Assembly: GCF_027595985.1 (NCBI RefSeq)
Contig: NC_073304.1
Location: 217,938,000-218,001,999, forward strand
Length of the DNA: 64,000 nt
DNA from: Sorex araneus
Lineage: Eukaryota; Chordata; Mammalia; Eulipotyphla; Soricidae
Reading direction: 5' to 3'
The first letter of the stretch is position 1. Each line of letters starts with the position of its first letter. The notes under the pieces were generated by a model. That model searched no databases. It was given only the letters and a program-made list of their open reading frames with translations, and was not told where the DNA came from. Positions 1-28,907 of the stretch are shown here, in pieces. Both the position numbers and the translations under genes were made by a program.

Positions 1-129
1 ACTCCTGGCTTTGCACTCAGGAATTACTCCTGGCAGTGCTTGGGGCACCATATGGGATGCTGGGAATCGAACCCGGGTCAGCCACGTGCAAGGCAAACGT
101 CCTACCCACTGTACTATCGCTCCGGCCCC
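1..129 (-). repeat. Shrew SOR-type SINE, poly(A)-tail class (cut by window start)
   Basis: Reverse copy of the tRNA-headed SINE ending in CTCCGGCCCC, the complement of the 5' start GGGGCTGGAG. The tail is beyond the window. Confidence 0.9.
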
Positions 130-330
130 GGCTATTGTCACTTTTGATGTTCAATGATTGAGGTCTTTTCGGAGGTTCCCATGACTCCTATTTTGACAGG
201 AAACCGCACAGGTGAAAGTGTAAACACCACACATCTCCCGTGAGACACCAGGGCGCTGCTCTCTGTGACACAGAGACCTGTGTTGTTAAAAGTGTATGTG
301 AGTGTGTGTGTACGCGCACTCGAGAGAGCG

Positions 331-331
<1 letters not shown>

Positions 332-386
<55 letters not shown>
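332..386. repeat. (TG)n microsatellite
   Basis: About 24 TG units followed by CGCGCG. Confidence 0.95.
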
Positions 387-537
387 AATTTTCATTTTGG
401 TGAGAGGGAAGATTCAAAAGGCAAGATTTTGTATTAAAAAACTTCCTTCAGGAGAAATGAGAGGCGAGAAAGTTGATGGATCAGACCCAAGATTATAAAG
501 GAAGAATTTAAAAAGGAAGAATTTAGTTATCTGTTTT

Positions 538-880
538 GATTTTGGGGCCACACCTGGCAGTGTCTAGGGGTTACTCCTGGCTCTGTACTTAGGAATTGCT
601 CCTAGAGGTGTTTGGGGACCATACAGGGTGCTGGGGGACCAAACTCTGATAGGTCACATGCAAGACAATCACTTTACCCACTGTACTATCTCTCTCTGTT
701 TTTTTTTTTTTTGCTTTTTGGGTCACACCTGGCCACGCACAGGGGTTACTCCTGGCTCTGCACTCAGGAATTACTTCTGGTGGTGCTCAGGGGACCCTAT
801 GGGATGCTGGGATTTGAACCCGGGTCGACCGCGTGCAAGGCAAACGCCCTACCCGCTGTGCTATCTATCGCTCCAGCCCC
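538..880 (-). repeat. Young SOR SINE (699-880) inserted next to an older one (538-698)
   Basis: Both are reversed. The younger copy has a T-rich start, the complement of its poly(A) tail, and is flanked by the duplication CTGTACTATCTCT at 681-693 and 880-892. Confidence 0.9.
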
Positions 881-1066
881 TGTACTATCTCTTAAAAAGG
901 AAGAAATTAGTCAAACTGGATAGGTGTGGGAGGGGACTGCCAATCCTGCTGGCTTTCAAGAAGTAGACCTTTTCTGTAGGTCTTAATTCTATGTAAAAAG
1001 TCATTAAGTCATTAGGGAATTCCCCTTCACACTAACCTCTTTCACTACTGAATACATGTAAAAATT

Positions 1067-1244
1067 TTTTTTTTTTTTTGGCTTTTTGGGTCACACCCGG
1101 CAATGCTCAGGGATTACTCCTGGCTCTGCACTCAGGAATTACTCCTGGCGGTGCTCGGGAGACCATATGGGATGGTGGGAATCAAACCCAGGTCTGCCGC
1201 ATGCAAGGCAAACGCCCTACCCGCTGTGCTATCACTCCAGCCCC
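1067..1244 (-). repeat. SOR SINE, poly(A) class
   Basis: Reversed, near full length, flanked by the direct repeat ACATGTAAAAAT. Confidence 0.92.
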
Positions 1245-1337
1245 ACATGTAAAAATATTTTAAAGGAGACTTTAGTGCTAAATGAGATAACGTGCGAACA
1301 TAAGTCAGCTAGCTTAACTGCTTACTACTTGTATCTT

Positions 1338-1600
1338 TTTTGATGGGGTTGTGTTTTCTGGGTCACCCTCAGCAGTGCTCAGGTGCTATTCCTGGCTCAG
1401 TGTTCAGGATTTGCCCTCGGAGGGACATTTGAAACCGGGTCAAGGTTGCCACAGCGGCATGCAAAGCCCACCATGATGTTTTGCATTATTTGGTCTTTGG
1501 GCCACATCTGGAGGTTCTCAGGCCTTACTCCTGATTCTGAACCCCTGTTGGCTGTGTGCAGGCAAGTATCTTACTTGCCTGTTCTTTCTCTTTGGCCTCT
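1338..1600 (-). repeat. Two old, diverged SOR SINE fragments
   Basis: Both keep GGGCCACA/GGGTCACC-type starts and the diagnostic TACTCCTG/TATTCCTGGCTC core but have many substitutions and indels. Confidence 0.6.
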
Positions 1601-1671
1601 TCACAAAGTATTTTAAGATCAGGCTACTAAATGCATGATTGTCTGGGTCAGTTTGCATTGTATTTTATTTT

Positions 1672-2093
1672 ATTTTGCTTTTTGGGTCACACCTGGCGAT
1701 GCGGGGCTGGAGCGATAGCATAGTGGTTGGGCGTTCGCCTTTCACGCAGCCAACCCGAGTTCGATTCCTCCGCCCCTCTCGGAGAGCCCAGCAAGCTATC
1801 GAGCCCACGCGGCAGAGCCTGGCAAGTTACCCGTGCGTATTGGATATGCCAAAAACAGTAACAATAAGTTTCTCAATGAGAGACGTTACTGGTGCCCACT
1901 CGAACAAATCTATGAGCAACGGGATGACAGTGATTCAGGGATACCTGGAGGATGCACAGAGGTTACTCCTGGTTTTGCACTCAGGAATTATTCCTGGCAG
2001 TGCTCAGGGGACCATATGGGATGCTAGGAATCGAACCCAGGTCGGCCGAGTGCAAGGCAAACGCCCTACCCGCTGTGCTATTGCTCCAACCCC
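1672..2093 (-). repeat. SOR SINE split by an RTE-tailed SINE
   Basis: A reversed poly(A)-class SINE occupies 1672-1702 and 1938-2093. A plus-strand RTE-tailed SINE sits inside it at 1703-1937, flanked by ACCTGGCGATGC / ACCTGGAGGATGC. Confidence 0.88.
1703..1937 (+). repeat. RTE-tailed SINE (tRNA head, ending GACAGTGATTCA)
   Basis: The tRNA-like head with B-box GAGTTCGATTCC is followed by CCGCCCCTCTCGGAGAG, two AGCAAGCTA/GCAAGTTA blocks, and then GACGTTACTGGTGCCCACTC. That last segment matches the coding 3' end of the RTE LINE. Confidence 0.88.
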
Positions 2094-2235
2094 TCAGTTT
2101 GCATTTTAATCTGTTTTTTTTTTTTTAAATAGTATGTAGCAATGATTAAGTGAAGTATAGAGGGCAGTGGCATAGAGGCAAAGTTTCATCACTTCGTATT
2201 CACAAAGCTGCTATTTAGAGTTTCTACTGACTGAC

Positions 2236-2590
2236 GCTGGAGACGTGGCTCGGTGAGCTGGAGGGTAGGCTGCGCACGCAAGAGGCCCAGGGTTCATCAC
2301 TGGCACCTCAGATGGTCCCCTGAGCACTGCCAGCCGTGAACCACAGCACTGGGCCAGGAATGGTCCTTAAGCACCACTGGGTGTGGCCCAAAAACCTACC
2401 AGGAAGAAAGTTTATACTATAAAAAGGAGCAGGGAGATAGCTCTAAGGGCTGGAACCCAGGATTGTCAAGCACAGTACCCTGGGGTGGACCCCCAGCACC
2501 ACATGGCCTCCCAGCGTGACAGAATAGAGTTCCTGGACTCCTCAGCACTGCTGGGGAGACCCCAAAACAACAAAGAGTTTATGCTTGAGG
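2236..2590 (+). repeat. Two old SOR-like SINEs
   Basis: Plus-strand copies, strongly diverged, with recognisable GTGTGGCCCAAAAACC (first) and CAGCACTGCTGGGGAGACC (second) ends. Confidence 0.55.
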
Positions 2591-2667
2591 GCTGGGGGGG
2601 GGGATTGCTCAAAGGACTGGAGCGAGTGTTTTGCATGCAGGAGACCTGGTACCAAGTACCAAGCCTG

Positions 2668-2866
2668 GGGGCTGGAGCAATAGCACAGCGGGTAGGGCCT
2701 TTGCCTTGCACGTGGCTGACCCGGGTTCGATTCCCAGCATCCCATATGGTCCCCTGAGCACCGCCAGGAGTAATTCCTGAGTGCAGAGCCAGGAGTAACC
2801 CCTGTGCATGGCCAGGTGTGACCCAAAAAGCAAAAGCAAACAAACAAACAAACAAACAAACAAAAA
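2668..2866 (+). repeat. SOR SINE with 17-bp target duplication and (CAAA)n tail
   Basis: A clean insertion with ACCAAGTACCAAGCCTG at 2651-2667 and 2867-2883. The tail is AGCAAAAG followed by repeated CAAA. Confidence 0.95.
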
Positions 2867-2884
2867 ACCAAGTACCAAGCCTGT

Positions 2885-3660
2885 AGGGACCCCTGAGCGT
2901 GCAAAGTGTGGGCCAAAAAACAATCGAAACTCATACTTGAGTTATAAAATGCATAGCCATGACATCAAACCAGGTAAAAGTGTTATTTTTCAGATGAAAA
3001 ACCTACACTGGCAATTACACATGGTTCAACTTGTTTCTGAGACACGATAAATAATTGGGTAATTGTCAATGCCTTTTAGACATTTTCTACTAAGCTCAGA
3101 ATTTTCCTTCCCACACCGATCAAGGAAACATTATCCCAGTAAGCCAAATTAGAGTTCAGCATGATTTCTTTGCAAGAGGCTATGAGTTGCATTTAGCCTG
3201 TTACTACCCAGTGAATTTTTTTCATCTGTAGACATTAAGCCTTCTAATGTGCGAATCATTAAGCACTCAACTGTTTTTGTTCCAGCAATGTTTGCCCAGC
3301 AGTGAAAAACATGATAAAACTCATGCTTCCCGGCAGAAACCAGGTTGGGGGGGAAATCATTCGAGGTAGTGCTTGGGGGTGGAGGGGGGGCTATTTCTAA
3401 TATGAGGATTTAACAAAAGTTTAATCCTGGCTTTATGGTGTGTTCACACAAGAAACCAAAACTTCTCAGTTGAACTGCAAGGCAATAAGGGTTTCACACT
3501 GATATCACCGTCCAAAATCCCACACGAGTATCTAAACGGGAAGAATCAAAATTCAAAGTCTGGAATGAGCTAGTCAAATTCGGATCTCTAAATCCCATGG
3601 GCCAGTATTATCTTCCCACACAACCTTTATAATGCCTTCATCAAGCGAGATGCTCTTGGT
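2885..3660. other. No recognised feature
   Basis: AT-rich single-copy-looking sequence downstream of SMARCE1. No open frame of note and no SINE. Confidence 0.5.
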
Positions 3661-3669
3661 GTATTTCCG

Positions 3670-3687
3670 CCGCCCCCCCCCCCCCGC
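3670..3687. repeat. Poly(C) tract
   Basis: A run of C broken by one G, of the sort that forms G-rich secondary structure on the other strand. Confidence 0.8.
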
Positions 3688-3992
3688 CCGAAGCTCTGCT
3701 TTCCAGAAATCTCGATTGTCATGTAGGAGAGCCATTTAAAAAGACATGCTTCATGCTTACTGACTGAGGGGAAAGACATGAAAATTGAAACTCTTGTTAA
3801 GAAAACTGGGGGACCAGAGGGGGATTCCCTTTCTTTCGTTGTAAAAATGAATGAAAAACATAAGTCCACACACTTTTGTGCTACCATACTGAAAATAAAA
3901 GCACTCAAACCCATGGCTATTTGGAGCAGTAAGGGAAGTGAGGTAGGAAGTATGAGCCTCAGTTCCCAGTAAGGGAACTGAGGTAGGAAGAA

Positions 3993-4318
3993 ATCGTTCA
4001 TTCAGGGATTTGATGAAGAAATCTGACCATCTAGTTGGTGGGCAGCCACTTGGTCTTCTGACGTACTGTGGAATCCAGTCGGTAACAGCTCTAGCCCAGC
4101 GGTCGTCTCTGAATCGCATTACATGACCAGCCCATCTGATTTTTGATGCCTTGGCCAACGAGACAGCATCCCTGATTCTTGACCGTCGACAGAGGTCAGA
4201 ATTTTGGATTCCTTCTCTCACTTGAATGGTATGTGATACTCCTAGCATAGCTTTTTCGATTCTTCTTTGGGATACCCGAATAGCATTCTCATCCTGTTTG
4301 CGTAGGGCCCAGGTCATG
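3993..4318 (-). pseudogene. RTE-type LINE, C-terminal part of the endonuclease/reverse-transcriptase ORF
   Basis: About 108 codons open on the minus strand: [77 protein letters not shown]. The WAGHVMR…DDRW…RAVTDW…RW(S)DFF pattern is the region after the RT domain in RTE-clade LINEs and is close to copies abundant in nematodes. The fragment has no RT or endonuclease part and no start, so it is a truncated retroposon. The lack of stops or frameshifts suggests recent insertion. It lies head-on next to a SOR SINE at 4347. Confidence 0.88.
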
Positions 4319-4346
4319 GGGATATGAGAAGAAAAAATAAAAAAGC

Positions 4347-4541
4347 TCAGGGGGCAGAAGTGATAGCACAGGGTAGGGTGTTTGCCTTGCATGTGGCCGA
4401 CCTGGGTTCGATTCCCAGTATCACGTATGGTCCCCCCAGGGAACCGCCAGGAGTAATTCCTGAGTGCAGAGCCAGGAGTAACCTCTGAGTATCACTGGGT
4501 GTGACCCAAAAGGCAAAAAAAAAAAAAAAAAAAAAAAAAAG
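4347..4541 (+). repeat. SOR SINE with long poly(A) tail
   Basis: Near full length, about 26 A at the end, flanked by AGCTCAG. Confidence 0.92.
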
Positions 4542-4544
4542 AGC

Positions 4545-5710
4545 TCAGTTGGCTTTCACATTCTCAAAGCAACAGCAGTGGTTTCTGCAGATATCATTCT
4601 AACAAGGAGAGCTTAATTCCACCCCACCCACTGTTGAAAGCTGTTGAGTACAATCCGACGTAACCCATCTTTCAGCCAATTGCCCTAGCACTGCACTGGG
4701 CAGGCGTGGCCTAGACCCACTCGTTATCCCAGGGCCATCTCTCCAGCTCTGCAGATAATCACTTGCATTATCTGACTTCAGAGCCACAGTAAATATCCTG
4801 ACACCTTGCTCGGGCCCTGTTTTCCTATATTACGTAGTACCTTTGCCACCCCATTTTCAGAACTACTTTTTGGAAGCAGTGTTTAGGGGGCCTAGGGGAC
4901 ACGGCCAGAAACTTATCCAATTCAATTAGTTGTTCAGTGTTTGGACCCAGGATGCAGTGAGCTCGGGACGACCCAGGGCAGGGCCAGGTGATACTGTGGG
5001 CAGGCCAGGTGGTGCTGGGAGCAAAGCAAGGTCCAGTGCTTGCAAGGCAGGTGCTCGAACCTTTGCAGCCAGGTCCCGGGTCCTTTTGGCCAGTGTTGAT
5101 TATTGAATATACGCAAGAGGCTGATTTGTTTGGATGACTCGTTATTTTGCCCTTGAATGCCCGACACTCAGAAAGTCCAATCTTATGAATTCGGTTTCAC
5201 AAAGAAACAGAAGATTTTGATGCATTATTTGGAAAAAACATTATCAAAGGTTATTCCCACCCAACACCAAGCTTCCGTTATTTCCCAGGAGCTACTAATG
5301 TAGGAAGAACTGAACAGCTGTAGATTCTTTATAAATTCTAACTTGCCTTATAGAGAAACTATCTGCATGTAAGTGTAACATTTTTTTCTTTAGTACTTTT
5401 GTTCAAAGATAATTGAAAGGTCACAGACTTATTCATGTGGCTATGTGGATGTACAAATATATTTCGTTCAAGGATTTTCATCTGTGACATCACTAAAGAA
5501 ATTGGGCTTTTCAAGTATCTTGTACAAAAGAATTTAGTTTTGCAATGTAGTGCTGGGTGGGACAGGGTCCCCCGAATACATCCTTTACCTATACCACAAT
5601 GAATGCCCGCCCCAAGCTGTCACTCATGATGGTAACAGTTCCCTATACTGGTTTTGCATACGAATATTTAGTGCATTAAAAACACTGAGGCTTATTTTTT
5701 CAATTTTTTT
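4545..5710. other. Intergenic sequence with faint SINE traces
   Basis: Old SINE-like words occur around 4,670-4,760 and 4,860-5,100 (CTCCAGCTCT, GGGGGCCTAGGGG, GTGCTTGCAAGGCAGGTGC). Otherwise AT-rich and unassigned. Confidence 0.45.
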
Positions 5711-6743
5711 TTTATTACATTTGGACCTTTAAGAAACATATACCATCAGATATTCCACTATTTAGTAAAAATCTACCCTAGTTTTGGGAAGCGTATGTGT
5801 CACAAACTATTTTGCTTCTAGTCTTCACAACTTTTTACTAAGTTTATCAAAAAGGTAGGTTCTGATCTACAAGGATCCTGAACCTTGAGGTTTGAAATGT
5901 TTTGATTACTGTAAAATAATTTCAAGCATGTGAACTTAATCCCCCACTGTCTGGGATAGGCTAATCATTTTGAAATTATCTAGTCCATTGCAAGAATATT
6001 CAATTTCCTTCAGCTTTGTGATGTGTCTTTGGAAAACTTGGTTTAAAAGATCTTTCCCCCCCTGTACAATAAAGATGAATTTAAGAATACAGCCAATGCT
6101 AATTGTAACCAGAAGCAGCACTGATGAGGCTCATGTGTCACGCTCACTCGAACGAACTACTTCAAAGCAAGGAACTAACTATGGAGATAATTTTTGGATC
6201 AATACTATCCAAATGTAGTTGCAGGTACGCTAAGCTCCGTAACACAACTCTTGGTATCTGATACTGATTAAACATAAGAGTCAGTAACCAAATACACACT
6301 CAGACATGATTGCGTTTCTCGAGAAGCTACTCTTTGTGAAGTCAGCAGGAAGGGGGCTTTCGGGGAGCCACTGACAGGGGCTGAGGTTTAAAGCTACGGC
6401 TTTGGTTAGCACCCGAGCGAGCAGTTAGGAAGGCATTTGTAAGAGCAGATTCTGCAGCATCAGAGATGAACTCTCTACTATTTTCTCAGTTATTCCGAAT
6501 CCTCAGGCTTTTGGCAGCTGAGGGCCAGAAATAAGATCCAAAGCAAAGAACCATCTTCACACTTGCTGAAGGAAGAGCGACGGGGTCTGTCCCTTCCTGG
6601 TGCCGAAGGGTCCAGAAGCCTTTGGTGATGTGATGTTGACCAAAACATATCAATCCACAAACCACATAACACCATTAAAACTCAAAAACTTTTTTTTTTC
6701 TCATTTAAAAAAAGCATTTAGAACACATAAAACAAGGCAACGT
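5711..6743 (-). other. SMARCE1: Probable SMARCE1 3'UTR, candidate poly(A) signal at 5711-5716
   Basis: No recognisable SINE lies here, in contrast with both sides, and an AATAAA reads on the minus strand at 5716-5711, about 1 kb after the stop. The AATAAA overlapping the stop codon itself is too close to be used. The end is a guess. Confidence 0.35.
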
Positions 6744-24683
<17,940 letters not shown>

Positions 24684-24690
<7 letters not shown>

Positions 24691-24735
24691 TTTGGAAGAT
24701 TAAGTTCTCAGTTCCTTAAGAATGAATCTGAGACA
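24684..24735 (-). CDS. SMARCE1: SMARCE1 exon with start codon (first 7 coding bases plus 5'UTR)
   Basis: ATGTCAA followed by the donor GTAAG. The coding part is 24690-24684, encoding Met-Ser and the first base of Lys. The likely acceptor is the T-rich ...TTTTAG ending at 24736, leaving a 45-nt 5'UTR. Such a tiny coding segment is only visible by joining to the next exon (phase 1), where it restores the human N-terminus MSKRPSY. Confidence 0.9.
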
Positions 24736-25661
24736 CTAAAATAAAAAAAAAGGAAAAAAAAGAAAAAAAAAGAGAATCAAAACTCAGCAAGCATAAGAGA
24801 ATGTTTTCTTAAAGAATAGGGTAGTTTATTTGGTACTTCTGAATAAAATTACATTATCTTTGCATTTTTTTAAATAGTTCTTATAGGTGATCTGGCTGCT
24901 CAGAATGAAATGAGAATTATAGGGGATATTAGAGTAATACAATTCAAGTCCTTTTAAGTTTTTCCTTCTACTAGCTACCTCCTTCCTATATGGAAAAAAT
25001 TCTGAGGATGTTTTCCATATTTAGTCAGGCTGATATAAGCATTAAAACGAAATACTAGGAATTATCAGGATCCACCCACTTAAGGCCAACCAGATTTTAG
25101 GGTAACACTATCTAAAAATACAGGGCAGCACTTTATTCCTGGAAGCACTGTGAAAGGTTAACTGGTATGATAAAGAGCTTTAGTTTCTCTTTAGTGGTCA
25201 AGAGCTCTGTGACTGCTGAAAATAAATTTTGACAGTGTGAAAAATTATTATTATTCACCGTTAGAAGAAGCCCTATTTCAAAACCTCAATAGAGCCTTCT
25301 TGACAGACTAGCTGGGCAGAATTACTTGCTGCTTCATCTGTATTCCTACCCAAACTACACTGATCTATAGTATTACTTATTCTATCTTGTTTAAAACAAC
25401 CCTTCAATGCGGTTGGGCCGGGCGCTGTGCGGGAACAGGGGCTGATTCGAGTAGTCCCAGTAACCTTGCCCTGCTCCTAACGAATTTGATCTCAGTATTA
25501 CAACATGACCAAACCCAGAGTTTGCGTCTACTCCAATATACTAAGTACCATACCATGTACTAAGAGGTAAAAATTCTCTTTTAGAAGTGGCAAGTAAGAT
25601 CTACGACTAGTGGGGTCAATACAGATGGAAACAGACACGATTTCTTAGCTTCTATTTAGCC

Positions 25662-25811
25662 TTTTTTTTTTTTTGGGGGGGGGGTGATGCTGAGGACTTA
25701 ACTCCTGGCTCTGTGCTCTGGGAACCATATGGGATGGGGGTAGGGGGATTGAGCCCGGGTCAGCGGAGTGCAAGGCAGGCGCCCCATCAGCCCTTCATCT
25801 CCCCAGCTCCC
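25662..25811 (-). repeat. Old SOR SINE
   Basis: Reversed, T/G-rich start; ends CTCCCCAGCTCCC just before the CpG island. Confidence 0.75.
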
Positions 25812-26099
25812 TATTTTGCATTTGAAGGAAACTCCCAAGAAGCTGGAAGAGGCCCAGTAGGGTGAAAGTTTATTTTCTCCAGGGCCCACCCTGGTGTCTC
25901 CCTCTTTTGAAAGGAATAAACCGAATCCCTTGTTTCTGCTGCAAACTTCCCTCTAGGCGGGCACGCAGGGAGAGGTCACCAAGCAGAAAGGCCTTGCTGG
26001 GGGTGGGGTGGGGTGGGGTGGGTGGCGCCGGGAGCGTCGCTAATAACCACCACGAGGTCCCTGGACACCACCACACTTTCTGATCACTCTTTTCAATGA

Positions 26100-27700
26100 C
26101 CCTCTTCTCTGCCAGAGGCGACACTGGGCGCACGCGGGGGCGGGTACCAGGTCCACTAGGGGCCTTGGAGGACCCATCCCGGGAGCTGGCATGAAGCACT
26201 GGCTGCGCCTCTGCTCGGGACGTGATGGCACCGGCTCCCCCACGCCCGCCTCGCACGGCTCCCTGAACAGTCCCAAGCCCCGCGGCGCCGCGGCCGGCAG
26301 AGGGGAGCCCGGGCGAGTTTGAAGTCACTAGTCTACAGCCGCACGGCCAGGAAGTGCAGGAGGCGGGCGGAGGTGGAGAGTGGGGGGGTGGGGGGTGGAG
26401 GGGTGGTAGGGGGTCCCACTCCTGGGCCCTCCAGTTCCCGAGCCGCAGCTCGCAGCCTGCACCCCGGAGAAGTCTACTTCCAGGGGTGGGGGGTCCCCGA
26501 GCACCCCGGGGGCTGTGCATATCATTCCCCCTCCAGCTTCACCCCCCACCGTCCCCTCCCGGGGCTTCCTCCTCCCACGTCGCTGCCTTTCCGTTCGCTG
26601 CGGACGATGCACTTTCCCCGCAACTCCGCGACCACGGGGCTGGGCGGGGGGTGCGGCGGCGCGGGGTGCTCGGCCCCACCCGGCGGGCTGGTGGGTGGGT
26701 GGGTGGGTGCGAGGGAGGGAAGAGGCCACCGCGGCCGCGCAGGAGGGGACCCTGGCGGGGCCTAGGCCGCGCGGAGGGGGCCCCCGCGCTCCGGAGCCCG
26801 CGCGGCCTCGCCGACGGCTCCCGGGCGGTCGGGGCGCGGCCGGGCCGGGTGGCCCCGCACTCGCCGCCCCCCCGGCACGGCCGGGCCCCGGGGGAGACAC
26901 TCACCGGCGGGCAGCGGCGTTGCCCGCAGCTCCGGCCTCGCTTCCCTTTGTCCCGCGCACGCCCCGCCCCGCGCGCCGCCGTTCCGCGGCCGCACTTTCC
27001 ACACGCGCCGCGCTTCCGCCCGCGCCGCGCCGGGCCCGCGGCGAGCAGTGAAAAAAATTTTTTCTAATTTTTTCCTTTTTTTCTTTCTTTCTTTCCCGGG
27101 CTCCGTCCGTTCCGCCACGACGTTCCGGCCAGCCGAGCTGCTGGGGCGGCGCCGATTCGTCACGGCGGAGCGGGCGGAGGCGGCGCCGGGTTCGCGCCCC
27201 GAGCGCGGTGCGGGGCGGCGCCGCGGCCCGGCCCGGCCCCCCGTCGTGCCCTCACCTCTGCCGCTCCGCACCCCTGGGGGCTGCTGCTGCTGCTGCTGCT
27301 GCTGCACGACCCCCAGCCGGGGGACCGGGCTCCGGGGACCAAGCGCCGCACTCTTTCCCCGAGCGCGCCCAGCGCCGCCTCCTCCGGCTTTCACGGCCCC
27401 GCGTTCGACCAGAATATAAATAAAAGCAAATTAAAAAGAAAATTTAGAAAGCCACCCCGTTCTTGTGGCGCCGCCCCCGGCGCGAGTTGGCTGTAATCGG
27501 AGGCCCAGGGGCGTTTCTCCCCAGGCCCCTGCGTGGCAGTCCCAGGTCTGCCCGTGCTGCCGCCTCGGCTCGCTCCTCGGGGGGACCCCTGGGCCCCGCA
27601 CTTTCCAGCCGGAACTCGTCAGTCCTTCCTAGGTCCGGGTCAAATGTGTCTTGTGAGGCCCCCTCTGCGATTTCTTTATCCTCCACCCGCTCGTATCCCG
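26100..27700 (-). promoter_or_regulatory. SMARCE1: CpG island and probable SMARCE1 promoter with non-coding exon 1
   Basis: This is the only long CpG-dense, GC-rich stretch in the window, and it lies about 2 kb upstream of the first coding exon of SMARCE1. It has GC-box motifs (GGGGCGGGGC on the minus strand near 26,965), a short CTG/CAG run at 27,286-27,304 and no TATA box in the minus orientation. Two good minus-strand splice donors lie inside it: after 26905 (CCGCCG|GTGAGTG) and near 27,250 (GCAGAG|GTGAGG). Either could end a non-coding first exon that splices to the acceptor at 24736. The transcription start cannot be placed from sequence alone. The many long open frames here are a by-product of high GC and do not look like genes. 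Confidence 0.8.
27286..27304. repeat. Short CTG/CAG repeat in the CpG island
   Basis: Six CTG units plus one base, preceded by GGGG on the plus strand. Confidence 0.9.
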
Positions 27701-27891
27701 TTCTCTGGTCGCCCCCCTGGCTTGGACTTGGTTTTCAGTGCAGCGGGAGGACCAGCAAAGGGGAGGTTGGGGCCCCTGCACTGGTCATCTTCGTAGTGCG
27801 GGCGCCTAGGGAAGTGTTCAGTTAACCCCTCCGGGGTTCTTTCCACTCCCAGGAAGATTTCAGTTTATCAGTCCCATCCGGGCTGGGTGAA

Positions 27892-27893
<2 letters not shown>

Positions 27894-27934
<41 letters not shown>

Positions 27935-27978
27935 GGGGTGTCCATTAGCAATGACTTGAAAACTGTTGACATTGAGTC

Positions 27979-28017
<39 letters not shown>

Positions 28018-28061
28018 GAGGTGTCCATTAGCAATGACTTGAAAACTGTTGACATTGAGTC

Positions 28062-28100
<39 letters not shown>

Positions 28101-28144
28101 GGGGTGTCCATTAGCAATGACTTGAAAACTGTTGACATTGAGTC

Positions 28145-28181
<37 letters not shown>

Positions 28182-28228
28182 GAGGTGTCCATTAGCAATG
28201 ACTTGAAAACTGTTGACATTGAGTCTAC
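27894..28228. repeat. Compound minisatellite: four (TG)n + 50-bp units, period 81-83 bp
   Basis: The motif TCCATTAGCAATGACTTG…GAGTCTACT recurs with its CCATTAGC at 27942, 28025, 28108 and 28189. A TG run of 14-19 repeats precedes each. Units 1 and 3 read TTGGGGTG, units 2 and 4 TTGAGGTG. Confidence 0.95.
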
Positions 28229-28307
28229 TCATGGAGACCAAGACCAGATTTTCCCCCTGTTCTCACTCCTTATTCTTTCTCACACATGGTTGTCTTTCTA
28301 TCTCCAA

Positions 28308-28700
28308 CTTTTTGTTGTTTCTGGGCCTCGTCTAGTGGTGCTCAGGGCTTACTCCTGGCTTTGGGCTCAGGGATCACTCCTGGGGCTCCAGGGGGACCAT
28401 GTGGGATACCGGATATCGAAATGAAACCCAAGTTTGTTCTTTTTAAAAATTAAAAAAAAATTTTTTTTTTTTTTTTGCTTTTGGGTCACATCCAGTGATG
28501 CACAGGAGCTTACTCCTGGCTCTGCATTCGGGAGTCCTGGCAGTGCTCAGGGAACCATATGGGATGCTGGGAGACGAATCTGGGTTGGCCACGGAAAGCA
28601 AACGCCCTACCCACTGTGCCATCGCTCCAGTCAGGAATGGAACCCAGGTTGGCCTTGTGCAAGGCAAGCGCCCTACCGGCTGGACCATCGCTCCTCTACC
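28308..28700 (-). repeat. Old SOR SINE split by a younger one (28458-28632)
   Basis: Outer pieces 28308-28440 and 28633-28700; the inner copy has a long T stretch and ends TCGCTCCAGTC. Confidence 0.82.
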
Positions 28701-28907
28701 CTAAATTTCGTGTCCCTCTTCAATTTCCCACAGGGCAGGGGGAAGAAATCAAAGAGAGTTGGACTTGAATTTCAACTGAATCACTTGCTAGTATTAGCTT
28801 CTCTATCAGAGGGAATTATTATATATTATATTTTTATATAAAATTATATAAATTATGTAAAAATTAGATGTTCCAGAACATCTAATAACGACATCTAATA
28901 GCCTAGT

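Noticed and set aside
1703-1800. tRNA gene (A-box and B-box present)
   Set aside because: The head belongs to a SINE repeated many times here; no cloverleaf with proper acceptor stem was evident.
2466-2934. Recurring peptide such as GHTWPCTGVTPGSALRNYSW
   Set aside because: It recurs wherever a SOR SINE lies; it is translated SINE, not a protein family.
26300-27420. Several 100-240-codon open frames on both strands
   Set aside because: They overlap each other in all frames in a GC-rich CpG island, have low-complexity Pro/Arg/Ala content and no family resemblance; this is a promoter.
27410-27440. TATA-like ATATAAATA for a plus-strand gene
   Set aside because: No plus-strand exon or open frame with gene-like content follows; probably AT-rich edge of the CpG island.
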